A program made the position numbers and the translations under genes. From NCBI GenBank assembly GCA_030761205.1, contig JAULJL010000034.1, positions 5,045,501 through 5,109,500 of the forward strand: a stretch of DNA of 64,000 nucleotides, read 5' to 3'. This document shows positions 11,101 to 21,857 of the stretch, in pieces. The notes below the pieces were generated by a model, which ran no database searches, was not told where the DNA came from, and saw only the letters and a list, made by a program, of their open reading frames with translations. Each line of letters opens with the position of its first letter. The first letter of the stretch is position 1. Source of the stretch: Fremontodendron californicum (taxonomy: Eukaryota; Streptophyta; Magnoliopsida; Malvales; Malvaceae).

Positions 11101-12944
11101 AATTTTGATTTTCATTTTACAGAAACAAGTTTTATTTTGAGTCTTTGCCTTTGGTTTGGTCATTGTTGGCCCGTTAGTTGCCTTTGGTTTGGTCATTGTT
11201 GGTCCGTTAGTTGCCTTTTTTTTGGTAGTTGTAGTTTACTTTAGAACAAGAATTTTTTTTCAATGAATAACACTGTAGCGGAAATAGTGGGCCGTTACGG
11301 CCGCTATTTTTCGTTACACCGCTTTTTGCGGCCGCGATCGGCCGTTATTAGTGTGAATTTCTTTCACACCGCTATTGAGCCTTTTAGCGGTGGCGGACAG
11401 TGCTGCTACCGCGAAATAGCGGCCGCGACACCGCGACGCCACCGCTATTTCAAACCATGGTCAAAGTTTCTTCTAAAAAGGAAGGGAAGGATCAGCAAAA
11501 GGTGCAAGAGTGAGCTGGAAATCCATCTGCAGGCCAAAGTCTGAAGCGGGATTGGGAATTAAAGATCCCATGTCATGGAATTAGGTGTGCATTTGAAGAA
11601 CCTCTATTCAATTCTTCTCTCAGCAGGGTCACTTTGGATAGCCTGGATTAAGGCCTACGTTCTAAAGGGCAAGAATATCTGAAAAATCCCTATCCCAAAT
11701 GGATGTAGCTGGGCTTGGAGGAAGCTAATGCAATTAAGACAAAAGGCTCAACAGATTACAAAACAAGACAATAGAGGCATAGTCTGGCCATTCTCGAGGA
11801 GGAAATATGAAGTTGCAGCAGTTTGGAATGAACTCAGGCCTCGAGCTGATAAGGTATCCTGGCACAAGCTGATCTGGTCTCCACACCTTATTCCCAGACA
11901 TGCAATAATTTCCTGGATGACTGTCTTCAATAGGCTGCCAACAAAGGAAAGACTTGCATCATGGAGACTTATAATGGATGAGAAATGTGTCTTCTGCAAG
12001 CAGGAAAAAAGAAACGAGGGATCATGTCTTCTTTGGCTGCCCATACACTAAATCAATATGGCAAAAAGTGCTTGAGCTTTCCAAGATAAACAGAAGAGTG
12101 GAAGGCTGGGAGGAGGAACTGAAATGGGCCATCAGCAAATTGAAGGGCAAATCATTGGTTTCCATCATCTTACGAATAGCATGGAACTCTTATATGTATG
12201 CTGTGTGGAGAGAGAGAAACAATAGAATCTACAACCAGATTGAAGAATCCCCTACCAAGGTGTTGGAGCGCATTAAAAAAGCAGTCTCTATGAGAGTTAA
12301 AGGATTAAGTAGAATAGCAGCTGACTCGGTTAATCTAGACCTTTGTAAGGGCTGGGAATTTAACTCTGCAATGTTTGTCTAAATAGTGTTGCTGGTTGTA
12401 TGAACTGTATGCTGTAGCGGCTTTGCTGCTTCCTTTGGATAATAAAACTAAATCACTTATCCAAAAAAATTCCACCCAAAAAAAAATATAATAATAATTA
12501 TTCTTGAATGGTTCAATTTGATATAATTCTAATATAAATAATAACCAGAAAATTATATCAAAATCCACCCCAAAAAAAAATAATAATAATAATTATTCTT
12601 GAATGGTTCAATTTGATATAATTCTAATATAAATAATAACCAGAAAATTATATCAATTATTTTTTTCCATTGAACTTGATTCAGCTAATAAAAGCTCCCA
12701 ACTACTTCTCCCGAAAATAATGCAGATAAAATCTTAAGAACGATCCCTCAAAAATCTCCTAAAAATCCTAAAAATCCATAAGCAAGCGAAATGATCGTAT
12801 AACAACAACAACAACAAAAAACTGATGCAGAAAACCAATCCGACAGATGCGTATACGAATATACGTATAAATGTACGGAGAGAGAAAAGGAGGGACGACT
12901 CACTCTTTGGTAACAGCGAGGGCGTTGTCAACGAGTCGCCGCAT
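2179..12944 (-). CDS. Alpha/beta-hydrolase lipase-like protein, 9 coding exons, 688 aa
   Basis: This is a predicted serine hydrolase of the plant lipase-family group related to acid/gastric lipases (from memory, closest to Arabidopsis At1g18460 and At1g73920, about 700 aa). The substrate is unknown. Coding exons, read on the minus strand: 12904-12944, 7129-7302, 5811-6207, 5385-5668, 5224-5292, 5086-5142, 3546-3598, 3381-3456, 2179-3094. All junction phases agree and total 2067 nt. The N-terminus MRRLVDNALAVTKE comes from an exon 5.6 kb upstream. A hydrophobic segment (IFSWILLPARILLGIPFLLF) in exon 3 suggests membrane association. The hydrolase domain follows, with HGIFDSS, NFRG, the nucleophile in AHSLGG (Ser436), Asp617 in GRKDRI and His648 in EYGHLDF. 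All introns are GT-AG except intron 7, which starts with GC. Intron 1 carries a LINE split by a hAT element, and intron 6 carries a MITE. The ORF is intact, so the gene is probably functional. Confidence 0.93.
3865..4066. mobile_element. MITE of the 'CGGATATG' family, copy 1
   Basis: This lies in lipase intron 6. It starts ctacgttacccggacacggg and ends ggtaacatag, giving short imperfect inverted ends (CTAYGTTACC). The body has gagtgtcggatatgagtatg and tggaggatcat, also found at 15640-15835 and, more diverged, at 39550-39720. Non-coding. The length and short inverted ends fit a non-autonomous DNA transposon; the superfamily is unresolved. Confidence 0.55.
7358..7507. mobile_element. Short MITE with about 28-bp imperfect terminal inverted repeats
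   Basis: The left end cttagaatctgtttggtggg pairs with the reverse complement of the right end (cctaaagctccgtttgattg). The interior is A-rich (aaaaacaaa runs). The length of about 150 bp and the 'CTGTTTGGT' type of end are typical of plant hAT-like MITEs. It lies in lipase intron 1, close to exon 2. Confidence 0.5.
8825..9000. repeat. Locally palindromic MITE-like segment
   Basis: This contains repeated near-palindromes built on gatcac/gtgatc and taccatgg (for example ttgatcactagtgatcata) and two occurrences of 'gtttggtat'. It resembles a degenerate plant MITE, but no clear ends or target duplication are visible. The flanking intron sequence, 7508-8824 and 9001-9549, shows no gene. A short part near 8600-8650 (cctaatgggtcacacacatt) looks LTR-like, but this is weak. 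Confidence 0.3.
9550..12470 (+). mobile_element. 5'-truncated LINE (non-LTR retrotransposon), split by a hAT element
   Basis: This is a LINE remnant antisense to the lipase gene in its intron 1. The left part (9550-9989) encodes the reverse-transcriptase catalytic box FADDLLIFAKG and then KYLGVSLVTKRLTVKDCEPL and SRINTWAAKLLSYAGRMQLI, all typical of plant LINE RTs. The right part (11460-12380) encodes GARVSWKSICRPKSEAGLGI, SWHKLIWSPHLIPRHAIISW and CVFCKQ, the zinc-binding RT-associated domain, and then the C-terminal tail. Several stops are present (one in FF*KG where LINEs usually have Trp). An A-rich tail near 12440-12470 marks the 3' end. The element is dead and older than the hAT insertion it carries. 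Confidence 0.85.
9990..11459. mobile_element. Non-autonomous hAT-type DNA transposon inserted in the LINE
   Basis: This is a 1470-bp insertion flanked by a perfect 8-bp target duplication, GTCAAAGT, at 9982-9989 and 11460-11467. The ends are imperfect inverted repeats: cagggatttaaattacggtc on the left and catggtttgaaatagcggtg as the reverse complement of the right. An 8-bp duplication with CAGGG-type ends is characteristic of the hAT superfamily. Both subterminal regions are GC-rich, with repeated gcggtcgcg and ggccgctattt motifs. No transposase can be read. The interior is AT-rich (10100-10530), then C-rich with a Pro/Ser-rich ORF, and holds a short tandem duplication of tttggtttggtcattgttgg (11148-11215). 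Confidence 0.88.
12471..12656. repeat. Two-copy 93-bp tandem duplication
   Basis: The segment starting tccaccc at 12471 is repeated at 12564 with almost no change, including ttcttgaatggttcaatttg and ataaccagaaaattatatca. It directly follows the A-rich LINE tail, in lipase intron 1 near exon 1. Confidence 0.85.
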
Positions 12945-13210
12945 AATACTACTAATAACAATAGTTCTGTTTTTGCAATTTTCGATCTCTCGATTTCCGC
13001 AACTACAAAAACGAAAGAAGCAAAACCAAAATGAAAAAGAAAAAAAATCGAAATCGAATGCGAAGAATTCTGAATCGGCGAAACGGAGACAGAGAAGGAT
13101 ATTGTGGGAAATCTAAAAAGGAGAAATGAATCTGATAAATAGGGATTGTTTTTGCAACGACGATTCTTGCCGTACGAAGCAAGCCGGTTATATCAATCAC
13201 GCTCTTTTTT
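12945..13210 (-). promoter_or_regulatory. Probable 5' UTR and promoter-proximal region of the lipase gene
   Basis: This lies directly upstream of the start codon at 12944. The sequence is less AT-rich than its surroundings and carries purine- and pyrimidine-rich stretches common in plant leaders. No defined TATA box or cis-element is claimed. Confidence 0.4.
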
Positions 13211-15018
13211 TAGGTTGATTCCACGCGGAGGATTGTTATTGGGTGACTTGATAAGAGACGTTTAGATGAGTTTGGTAATGTCGGTATCGATGCGAAATTG
13301 CGTCTGCAATGCATTCGTGTGGTGAATTGAATTAGGACCGTTGATAGGTTTGAGGTGGACGGCTCAGATAGGGTACGGATTTTGATTGGATAATGTTTGG
13401 TCCCACTAATTATTTTGTGCTGCACACGAAAAATGCGGGGTCTCGACGTGGAAGTAGAAGCAAGATATATCACACAGTGGTAAGAGAATCTGTTATTTTT
13501 TTTATTCGTTACCAATTTACCATATATTGCACATTATAAGATGAAAATATAAAATTTATGAATTAAAAAATATTTTTAAATAAATAATTTAATGATATAA
13601 GATGTGGATAATTTTTATAAAAAAAATGTTATTCGATGTGAATAGTTTTTTTAAATAAAAAAATTATCTCTGATATGTCATATGTAAAATAATTTTTTTT
13701 AAATAAATTACATAAATATTTTTAATTATATTGTATATTATATTTTTAATTTGAATTTTTTGATACTTTTTGAATTGAGTTGGTATCCGATTAACTCGTG
13801 ACACCAATTCAGTCATTATTTTTAATAATAGTATAATTTTTTTTAATATATTTATTGTCAATAAAATTTCTCGTTTACATTCACTATAAATAGTGATTAA
13901 AAATATTTTGGAAATCAATGAAAAAAAAAAAAAACAACAAAGACAAGAATAATAGATAAATTTAAAATCTCAAATTTGGATTGAGTTCTCAATGAATAAA
14001 ATTTCTTTTTTTTTAATATAAAAAAATCATAACTTGAAAATAAATAAAAAATTATTTACTTAATTAAAGGTCATAAAAAATAAAAAAATCTCGAAAAACA
14101 ATGTATTATTTTTTTAATTTTGCTTTAGCTAAGCTTAAAATTCTTAGACAGGGTGGTCAAGATTTTACTTTTTACTGAAGTAAAGATAAAAACAAGGATT
14201 AGTTTAATATTGCGGTTGAAAAAGTTTAGGTTAGAAAAAACTTTAGTTTAAAAAAGTGTGATAAAAAATGATTTAAAAAATTTTAAATGTTTGATATTGT
14301 TGCGAAAAAAGTGATGTAAGAAATTGACATATAAAAATATATATATATGTTTAAAATAAAAAAAAAATTAAAAAATGTGAGAATAATAAAATAATTTTTA
14401 TCCAAAAATCAGCTTTCAAACCGTAAAAACTTCTTTTTCTTGATTTTTTTATTTGAATTGTCAAACTATGATTTTAATTGCAAAAACCAAAAAATTTTAT
14501 CCATTTAATATTGTATTTACGATGAAACATATGTCAACAGCAATACCGAACGGGTCTAAGTTTGATACCTAGCAAAACCCATATATATCATCAATCACAG
14601 AAAAAAAATTTAACATTATTATGTATTCAAATGTTCAATAAAAACAAAATGTGAGGATAAAAGGAGGGAACATGAACATGGGTATGGTCCAAAAATTTAA
14701 TTTGTCACCCATTTTCTTGCAACTTGCTAGGCTACAAAAATATAATTATATGATCCAACTTCTTTCAGACACAAAAATCTGCATTTCTTACGTATTTCAA
14801 AAGGAAAGCTTTATTTACAACATTTCTTCATGGATGTATTTAAATTCTACCACTAAAAGCCATAATACCACGTCACGGATATATCATGCTGACATCTTCC
14901 CTTATATGGCTGAGATGGCTCCAGCGAGTGTTAAGATGTGTGGAGCATAATTATCACCCCTGACCTTGATTGTCCGTACGCAGAGTAAATACGTGGATCT
15001 CTATAAATACAATGTGTT
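13211..15018. other. AT-rich intergenic spacer
   Basis: This is spacer between the lipase promoter and the 3' end of the CCR4-like gene. It consists mainly of A/T runs. The part from 14520 to 15000 is somewhat more complex, but the ORFs there show no recognisable domain and no repeat partner in this window. Confidence 0.4.
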
Positions 15019-15255
15019 TAGATTTGATAATATTAAACACGATACGATTATACAATATTTATACGACATGTAAAAAAACTAAAATACAATACGATACGAA
15101 AAAAAATACTGACACAACACGAATACATAAACATGTCAAATTCTATATAACACAAATTATTAACATGTCAAAATTTATACAAATATAAAATACTTTAAAG
15201 ATGATTTTAACACGAAAAAATATACGAACAAGATATAAATACACGAATTGCCTAA
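15019..15255. mobile_element. ACACGA-rich MITE, copy 2
   Basis: This starts near gatttgataatattaaacac and ends in acacgaattgcc, with the shared core acaaattattaacatgtcaa and tacaaatataaaatacttta. It lies about 55 bp beyond the CCR4-like stop codon, so it may form part of that gene's 3' UTR or terminator region. Confidence 0.7.
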
Positions 15256-15308
15256 GCGTGTTCTTGTGTTTATTATTTTTCTTCGCAATAGGATTAGGGG
15301 GTTTAATC

Positions 15309-18300
15309 CTAACAAAGGACTGCAGACGTAGCCAGGTTATTGCCTTCAGTTCTTTTTGAGAAGGCAAATTCAGAAACCAAGGCCAAATGATCACTTCCCA
15401 TTTTCTGTATGATAATAGAACCAGGGTCAGACAGGAAACACGTACTATGAATTATATGCCTAAATTATCACCCTTCAACAGATAAAAGAAACTAATTGAA
15501 AGTACCAAAACATTTGCAATATCTAGTGAGACAAAATAGGGATTCAGAATCTGAAGCTCCAAATTTCAAATCATAAAATTGCCATTCTAATAATGATGCG
15601 ATTTTAAAGAAGTTATTTCTATGTTATGTTCGAAATTTTCACTTATGTTACTCGGATTCAGGTGTGAGTGTCGGAAACGAGTATGTTTGATTTATTCTAA
15701 GTTTTTCCATTTATTTGGAGGATCATTGGGAAATCATATCCTCATACCCATATCCGGATATGCGTCGGACACGGATATCTGACATGGGTACTTTAAAAAA
15801 AATGAAAAATCGGAGCAACATAATTTTTCACAACAGGTCATTAATTCTTTTTAGCATAGATGTTATTATATTCAAGCAAATGCTTATGAGAAGGCAAAGA
15901 AAATAACAGGTGATTGGAAACAATAAGATATACATCCCCTAAAATTATTACCAAAGCCTATTCTTTTTGTTTTTGTGAAATCGACAGATGCTTACATTTC
16001 CAATCAAAATTAAGACAATTTGCTCACATAAAGCCAGCTCCAGCTTCATCCAGAAAGTTTATGGACCTTACTGTTCCATATAACCCAGTATGCTATCAGA
16101 GATTTGTTTGTTTGTAAGATCTTAATGACTTCATTAATTTGATGGTTGAAAATGAAAAAAAAAATGCATTCATCAATTCATCCTAACAAGCCCCTTAGAT
16201 AACCGGCGGGGCATTCAATGGTAACATAAAAAACTTACAAGTTCAATCATACTGTTCTAATCAACATGTCTCCAAAGACCGAAAAAAAAAATGCTACAAA
16301 TAAAAATATAACAATAAATACTCCAGAAGCAAAAACTCTGGGTAATTTATCAAATTACATCAACTTTCATGTAGGTCACAAACCTTTAATTTCATCAAAT
16401 TACATCATTGAACTTCTATTATTAATAAATCAGGTCACTTATGCTAAATTCGTTAAGTAATTCTTACGGAAAAGCTGACTCGGCATGCATACATGGCTTA
16501 TTCTTTACATCTCATCAAGATAATGTCTAGCTGACATTTTAGGTTAAAAAAAAAAAATTCCATACTGGCATTGTGGGATTCATTTTAGAAAGGAAGCATC
16601 CATCTACCGAAATGATTTTACCTAGCTGGCATTCTAAAATGGACCCCACAATGCCAGCATGGAATTTTTTTAACCTAAAATACCAACTAGGCATTATCTT
16701 GATGAGATCTAAAAAAATAAGTCACGTATGCATGCTGAGTCAGCTTTTCCATTAGAATTACTTAACAAAGTTAGCATAAGTGACCTAATTTATTAATAAT
16801 AGAAGTTTACTGATGTAATTTGATGAAATTAAAGGTTTGTGACCTACATGAAAGTTGATACTAAGTGCAGTGACCTAGAATGTAAATTACACCAAAAACT
16901 CTTAAAAAAAGGGGCAATCAAGCTCATAAGACTTCTGAATTGTGAGGTTTGGGAGAGTAAGATGAAGGTTTAGTTATTTATCTATTGTTCTTACCTTGCT
17001 TGGAAGCCCACCAGTCCTTCTGAGAATATCAATTGGAAGAGTATCCAAAACTCTAATAGGTAGAATGCCTTCTGAGTACCTGTACCAAGTCAAGCAATCT
17101 TAAGTTTTTGTTCATTGTTAAAAACCACAATGCCACTATAATTGTAAGTACGAAATTCCAGAAACCCTTGTACCATAAATAGTCAACGGTTCCAAGAAAT
17201 TTAGAGTGGTAGGAAGTGGCTAAAGGTTCACCATTGAAGTCCCTTGTATTTGTAGAACCCTGAGAAAATGATAATACAACTGTCACAAATTTCCCAAATA
17301 ACTGGAGCTGAAAGATAATGATACAGAACGATCTAATTATTTGTGCGTGTGTATACGGATCTAAATGTGTGCGTGTATACCTTTACTGTAGCATAGGAGC
17401 TACTAAGCTGCAATGGATGCATAACTAAATGGCTGTCAGCAGTTCCAGTTGCAAATTTAACCTCCTCATCGGTCCAGCAATTATTCAAAAGTCTGAAATG
17501 AGAAGTACCGAATTCTATTAATTGGAAATTACAATTAGAAGAAGAAATAAGTTTGAGAAGAGGAATTCTGGGAAAAACACCTAAACATGGAGTGTGTTTC
17601 TGTTTGAATGATACCGAAATTTTACACTTAAGAGAAAGGCCTTAATTTGTTATGAGCTGGTATAAACAGAATACTCAAATAGAAGGGCAATAGTCCCTCT
17701 AACTCATAGAGTGTCATTCAAAAGCCAAAAGCATTTAACATTATTTTGTGTTCCAGCATAGTTCTTCGATCCAAATTCAAATATAGCAGCACTTGTTTTG
17801 AAAGGGAATTTCAGAAAAATTGACTCCATAAAGTTCAATTGGTGCACTTCATGAATGCATTAATTTTGTCACCTTAACAAGATGTTCATTTTAAAATGTG
17901 ACAGGAAATATTAGAAGGTGAGAATATGATAAATTTAAAGGGGAAAAAAGAAGAAAGGAACAATATGACTAACATAAAAATAACTAGATATTTAACCTAT
18001 TATAGGATAGTACTAAAGCAAGAATAACATATCTCAAGGAGGAGAAAAGGATTCTAAATAACTAAGTGCAGGGACACAAAACTCAGTGAACATCAAATTA
18101 AGTAATCAGAAGATGACAATCTTATACATGCAATACATAAATATATTTATTATAGGTATGCACGTATGTATGTATGTATGTATTTATGTATGTATGTGTA
18201 TGTGTGTTTATACACACACACACACAACAAGAAGAGGAAACTAACTACTCTTAATAGGTTGTGAAGTAAATTTAGAGATATGGTTGACCAGAGAACGTGA

Positions 18301-21300
18301 TATTTCTAAACAATGAAACTCCATCTTACCATATGAAAATTTGGGTTTAGTCCAATTTTTCTATAAGAGATCCATTAAGTATATAGTTGAAGTTTACAAT
18401 AAAAAAAAAATTTTACACCACAACTGGGTGATGGATGTACGAGTGCAGGATTTGATATGTGTCAAATATCATCTCTCTCATGTATATGTATACGTGCACA
18501 AACATACACAATTTGAAGCAAAAAGGTAGGGTGTGTAACCAAAGAAAAAAGGGTAGGGTGTGGAAAGGGGAAAAAGTACCTGTCCATAACAGTAATTGAA
18601 CTTCTTGATTCACTGTTAACACCCAAAACTTGAGAGGGATGGCAACTTCTCTGACCAGACAATTCTCTTCTGTTATACAACTTGATGTTCAGCTGCAAAA
18701 AGAAAGAACATGCCATATGTTTAATATATGATTAGATTCATCAATCATCACTGCCATACTATGAAGAAGGAATTTTGTGGCAGAACAATGTTCATAGATG
18801 AAAAGTTCAACAGAATGTTACCTCTGATGTCGACAAGAACTTGTATATTGCACTCTGTCATAAAAATTGAAATCATTGCCATTTACCAAGAAGAATGATT
18901 GCACGGTGATATAAATACTATATGTAAATAGAATAAAGTTTAGACGCACACCTGAGGAGTGCTATTAAAATCACCCCCAAGCACAACTGGGGCATTTCCC
19001 CATCTGTTGGAGAGTATCTGTGCCCTTGAGGAGAGAAAACGAATCTAGAAACAAGATGATCAAATTAAAAACAAGAGAAAATTACCAAAGCAAACTGAAG
19101 CCATTTAGTATTTTAACTTAGAAACAAACAATGGAGGACAAAAACTGTAAAATGCAACCAATCTCTCTTCTGCCAGTTCCTCCCCCACCTCCCAACACAC
19201 ACCCAAAAAGCCCAAAGGTAACAATTAATTAGATAAGTTAAACGAGGCAGGGGAATCAAACTTTCTTTAATATGCTTCTATGAGATTAAGCAAAATTAAT
19301 GACAAAATGTTAAAATCTGCAAATCTCCAATAAAGATAGAATAATTTGGTATAGACTATATTATAAATAGGAACATCAATAAAGGAAAGGACATAAAACA
19401 AAGCATGCACTGGGTATAAAGGAAATACAATGCACTAAAAACACTAGCTTCTTAAATAAGCATGCTTCGTTTTGCTTTGTACATATATATTATAAATATG
19501 TAAGTATATATCCTTAAGATTTTTTCTATCTGCTGTGTATCATTTGCACATAACATGCTTCTTGCAAAAGTATACAAGTACACTCCAAGAACCATATTTG
19601 AGTAAGTATGCTTCATTCTGGTTCAAAAGATGGTTATATAATAATTATTTTATATATAAATAATGTAAAGACTTACTTGACCTAACTTTACATCTCCTCG
19701 GCTTGGGTTATAAAGCACATGAATGTTACCAACAACTAGTCTTCTTGATTCAACTCTGCACATCTGTCTGTATGTAGTGGAGTCACATATAGAATGGACA
19801 ACAAGTCTTCTATGAACAGCATAAGGCATAATGAAGATGTTAAAAAGGACAACGGTATTTAACTTCAATCTGATGCAAATTATTTATAGAAACAGGAATA
19901 TAACAGTAGCATTTTCAGCTGAATGTTGAGTAAACCAACCAGTAATATTAAGCAACAGAATGCTTGAAATATAAAGTTCAAGCAGAACCTATGTGAAGGC
20001 GTAATCTTCAATAATCTTTCGTAGTGTGATATGCATACGACAATGATAATACTAATTACTCCTTCTGCCCTGCTTCTTTGTCATCTACTCTAGATAAATA
20101 AACACTTACTGATAATTTCACTTTATATGCTTGTCATACAAATTACAGATAAAAGACTAAAGAAAAACAATATTCATTTAGGGTAAAGAATTAAAACTGA
20201 GAATCAAATCCTTATAATATGGTTTTCTTCGAGTCGTGTAAGTAAAATAAGCCCAAGCAAATTAAGACAGGGGTATATTTTGCAAATGGTGATTTGCTTA
20301 TCATATAGTACTGCTCAAAACTGAGGAAGAAGGATCAAGATTAGTGCAAATGTTTTGAGGGAGTTTTCAAATTATGTTTGCTGACAACTTTCTAGAGTAT
20401 TGGATCAAATTTGTTTGAAATGTCTATAAGATTGTAAGTACTGAAAAGAAAGCTTTCAAATCAACAGCAGAGCAATATTGCAAGAGGTACTTATTACAAC
20501 ATTATAAAAGACCGATATTAATTCATACCTACCTCAAAAACAGAAAGTTGAGCAACATTATCACGAAGGCCAAATCCCTTAAATTCGATGCTTTCTCTCT
20601 CCAACAATCGGAACCTGGCCATAGAAAGGAAAAAAAAAATTAAAATATAATTACACAAGTCAATTTTTCAGAAACATTAATCAAAGATGCTATAACTTCC
20701 TAACTTGTCAGGTTTCCAGAATGTAGCACACCCATCAACAGTGTCTCCAGTGCGCCGCTGCCATTAAATTTCGTATCAAATTTCATAGTTTTCCAGATAT
20801 ATAGCTTTTATTAAATGCATATACAAAATAAACCTCCAACAGAAAATATAACCTTATAAGAGCCAACATATCCTGCCTTCTCCATGGTGTTCCTTAGATC
20901 AAAGTACTTGTCCACCTCCTAAAGCAATTACACTAGCACCCTTAAGTTGAAAGTTTGATTAAATTTGAATAAACTCTGAATAAAAGAAAAAGCAAGCTTA
21001 CTTGCATACAGATTATATCTGGGTTCCATCCAATTATTTCTTCACATAAGACTCTTTTCCGGTAGCCCCATCTTATGTAATCTGAAGGAACATTTAGGTA
21101 CAAATCTTTGTGTTTTGTAGCATTTCTGTCTCCCAATATGTTATATGATGCCACAGTAAATCTATCTGGAGCATAGATTAAGCATTAAAGTTAATTAGAC
21201 CCACAATCAAGCTTTCTTTCATTAAAAAATACCACGAATTCTCATCAAATTATTGACTAATTAACCGATAATCTTGAATGATCGAGGAAAAACAAATAAA

Positions 21301-21857
21301 TTGCATCAAATTCATTAAACACAACTGTCATAACAACTTCAACAGAACTTGAGAGAAATTCAATGAAATACAATAAATTGTTGCATTTTAAATTTGCTAG
21401 TAAGATTTTGTAATGTCCATTTAAAATGACTACATGAAAAACTAGATTCAGCTTAAGGTGATTGATCAATGTAATTTATTTAAAAAGTACAGAATTGTTT
21501 ACCTTGAGAAGCTAGAGGTTGTTGAACTTCGATCCAATGGCGGAAGATCTCAGGAGGAGTATCATATGGTGACGGTGGTGGCTGTCGACGGATTGGATTG
21601 TTCCATCGGGGGCTGTAGGACCCAGTTGACGAGGACGAGGACGAAGAAGAAGAAGAAGAAGAAGAAGAAGAAGAAGAAGAAGAAGAAGAATTTGTTGTGC
21701 CAGCCATGGAACAAGCAATGGCAGTGGTGGGCTTGAAGGAAGACGAAAAGGAGGAGAAGAAGAAGAAGATGGATTTCGGCACCGGTTGGCCAAGAGTTGG
21801 GGAGGCCATGGTCATTGGGACAAGGGGGTGGAGCCATGAACAAGCGTCGCACCCCAT
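15309..21857 (-). CDS. CCR4-like EEP-family nuclease (carbon catabolite repressor 4 homolog), 13 coding exons, 474 aa
   Basis: This is a predicted magnesium-dependent nuclease of the endonuclease/exonuclease/phosphatase fold, in the CCR4 group that removes mRNA poly(A) tails. It is most like Arabidopsis CCR4 homolog 3 (At3g18500, from memory, about 450 aa). Coding exons on the minus strand: 21503-21857, 21002-21165, 20853-20918, 20705-20757, 20533-20614, 19677-19763, 18952-19044, 18822-18854, 18580-18692, 17381-17492, 17174-17259, 16995-17079, 15309-15404. All phases join, giving 1425 nt. Signature residues: ASYNILGD at the domain start, Glu174 in MQEVDKY, His255 in GNIHVLYNP, Asp294 and Asn296 in GDFNSTP, and Asp448-His449 in GSDHLALVSEF. 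There is no leucine-rich repeat domain, unlike yeast CCR4. The N-terminus is Ser/Thr/Pro-rich with about 20 consecutive serines, and could hold a transit peptide. Met1 at 21857 is the most upstream in-frame ATG; several in-frame ATGs follow, so the true start is uncertain. Confidence 0.93.
15640..15835. mobile_element. MITE of the 'CGGATATG' family, copy 2
   Basis: This lies in the last intron of the CCR4-like gene. It shares gagtgtcgg, tatttggaggatcat, cccatatccggatatgcgtc and gggtacttt with the copy at 3865. Its ends, ttatgttactcgg and gagcaacataa, are inverted relative to each other. Confidence 0.6.
16332..16905. repeat. Long foldback inverted repeat (MITE) in the last intron of the CCR4-like gene
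   Basis: The left arm contains caactttcatgtaggtcaca (16361-16380) and continues through the segments ttaatttcatcaaattacat, ttctattattaataaatcag, gctgactcggcatgcataca and atctcatcaagataatgtct to ctggcattgtggg. The right arm (about 16630-16860) is its reverse complement over nearly the whole length, with scattered mismatches. Each arm is about 230-260 bp, with a short loop around 16600. No transposase is present. Transcribed intronic RNA could form a long hairpin. Confidence 0.85.
18155..18228. repeat. Microsatellite (GTAT)n/(GT)n/(AC)n
   Basis: Runs of gtatgtatgtat, then gtgtatgtgtgt, then acacacacacac lie in the ninth intron of the CCR4-like gene. The GT and AC halves are complementary and could pair. 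Confidence 0.85.
21640..21690. repeat. (AAG/GAA)n trinucleotide repeat coding the polyserine tract
   Basis: About 15 uninterrupted agaagaaga triplets occur within exon 1 of the CCR4-like gene. Read on the minus strand in the gene's frame they are TCT codons for serine; the other two frames would give Phe or Leu. Length changes here would alter only the serine number as long as they are multiples of three. Confidence 0.9.

Noticed and set aside
21512..21852. Minus-strand ORFs with poly-Leu and poly-Phe
   Set aside because: They are alternative frames of the GAA repeat. Only the polyserine frame joins the CCR4-like exons.
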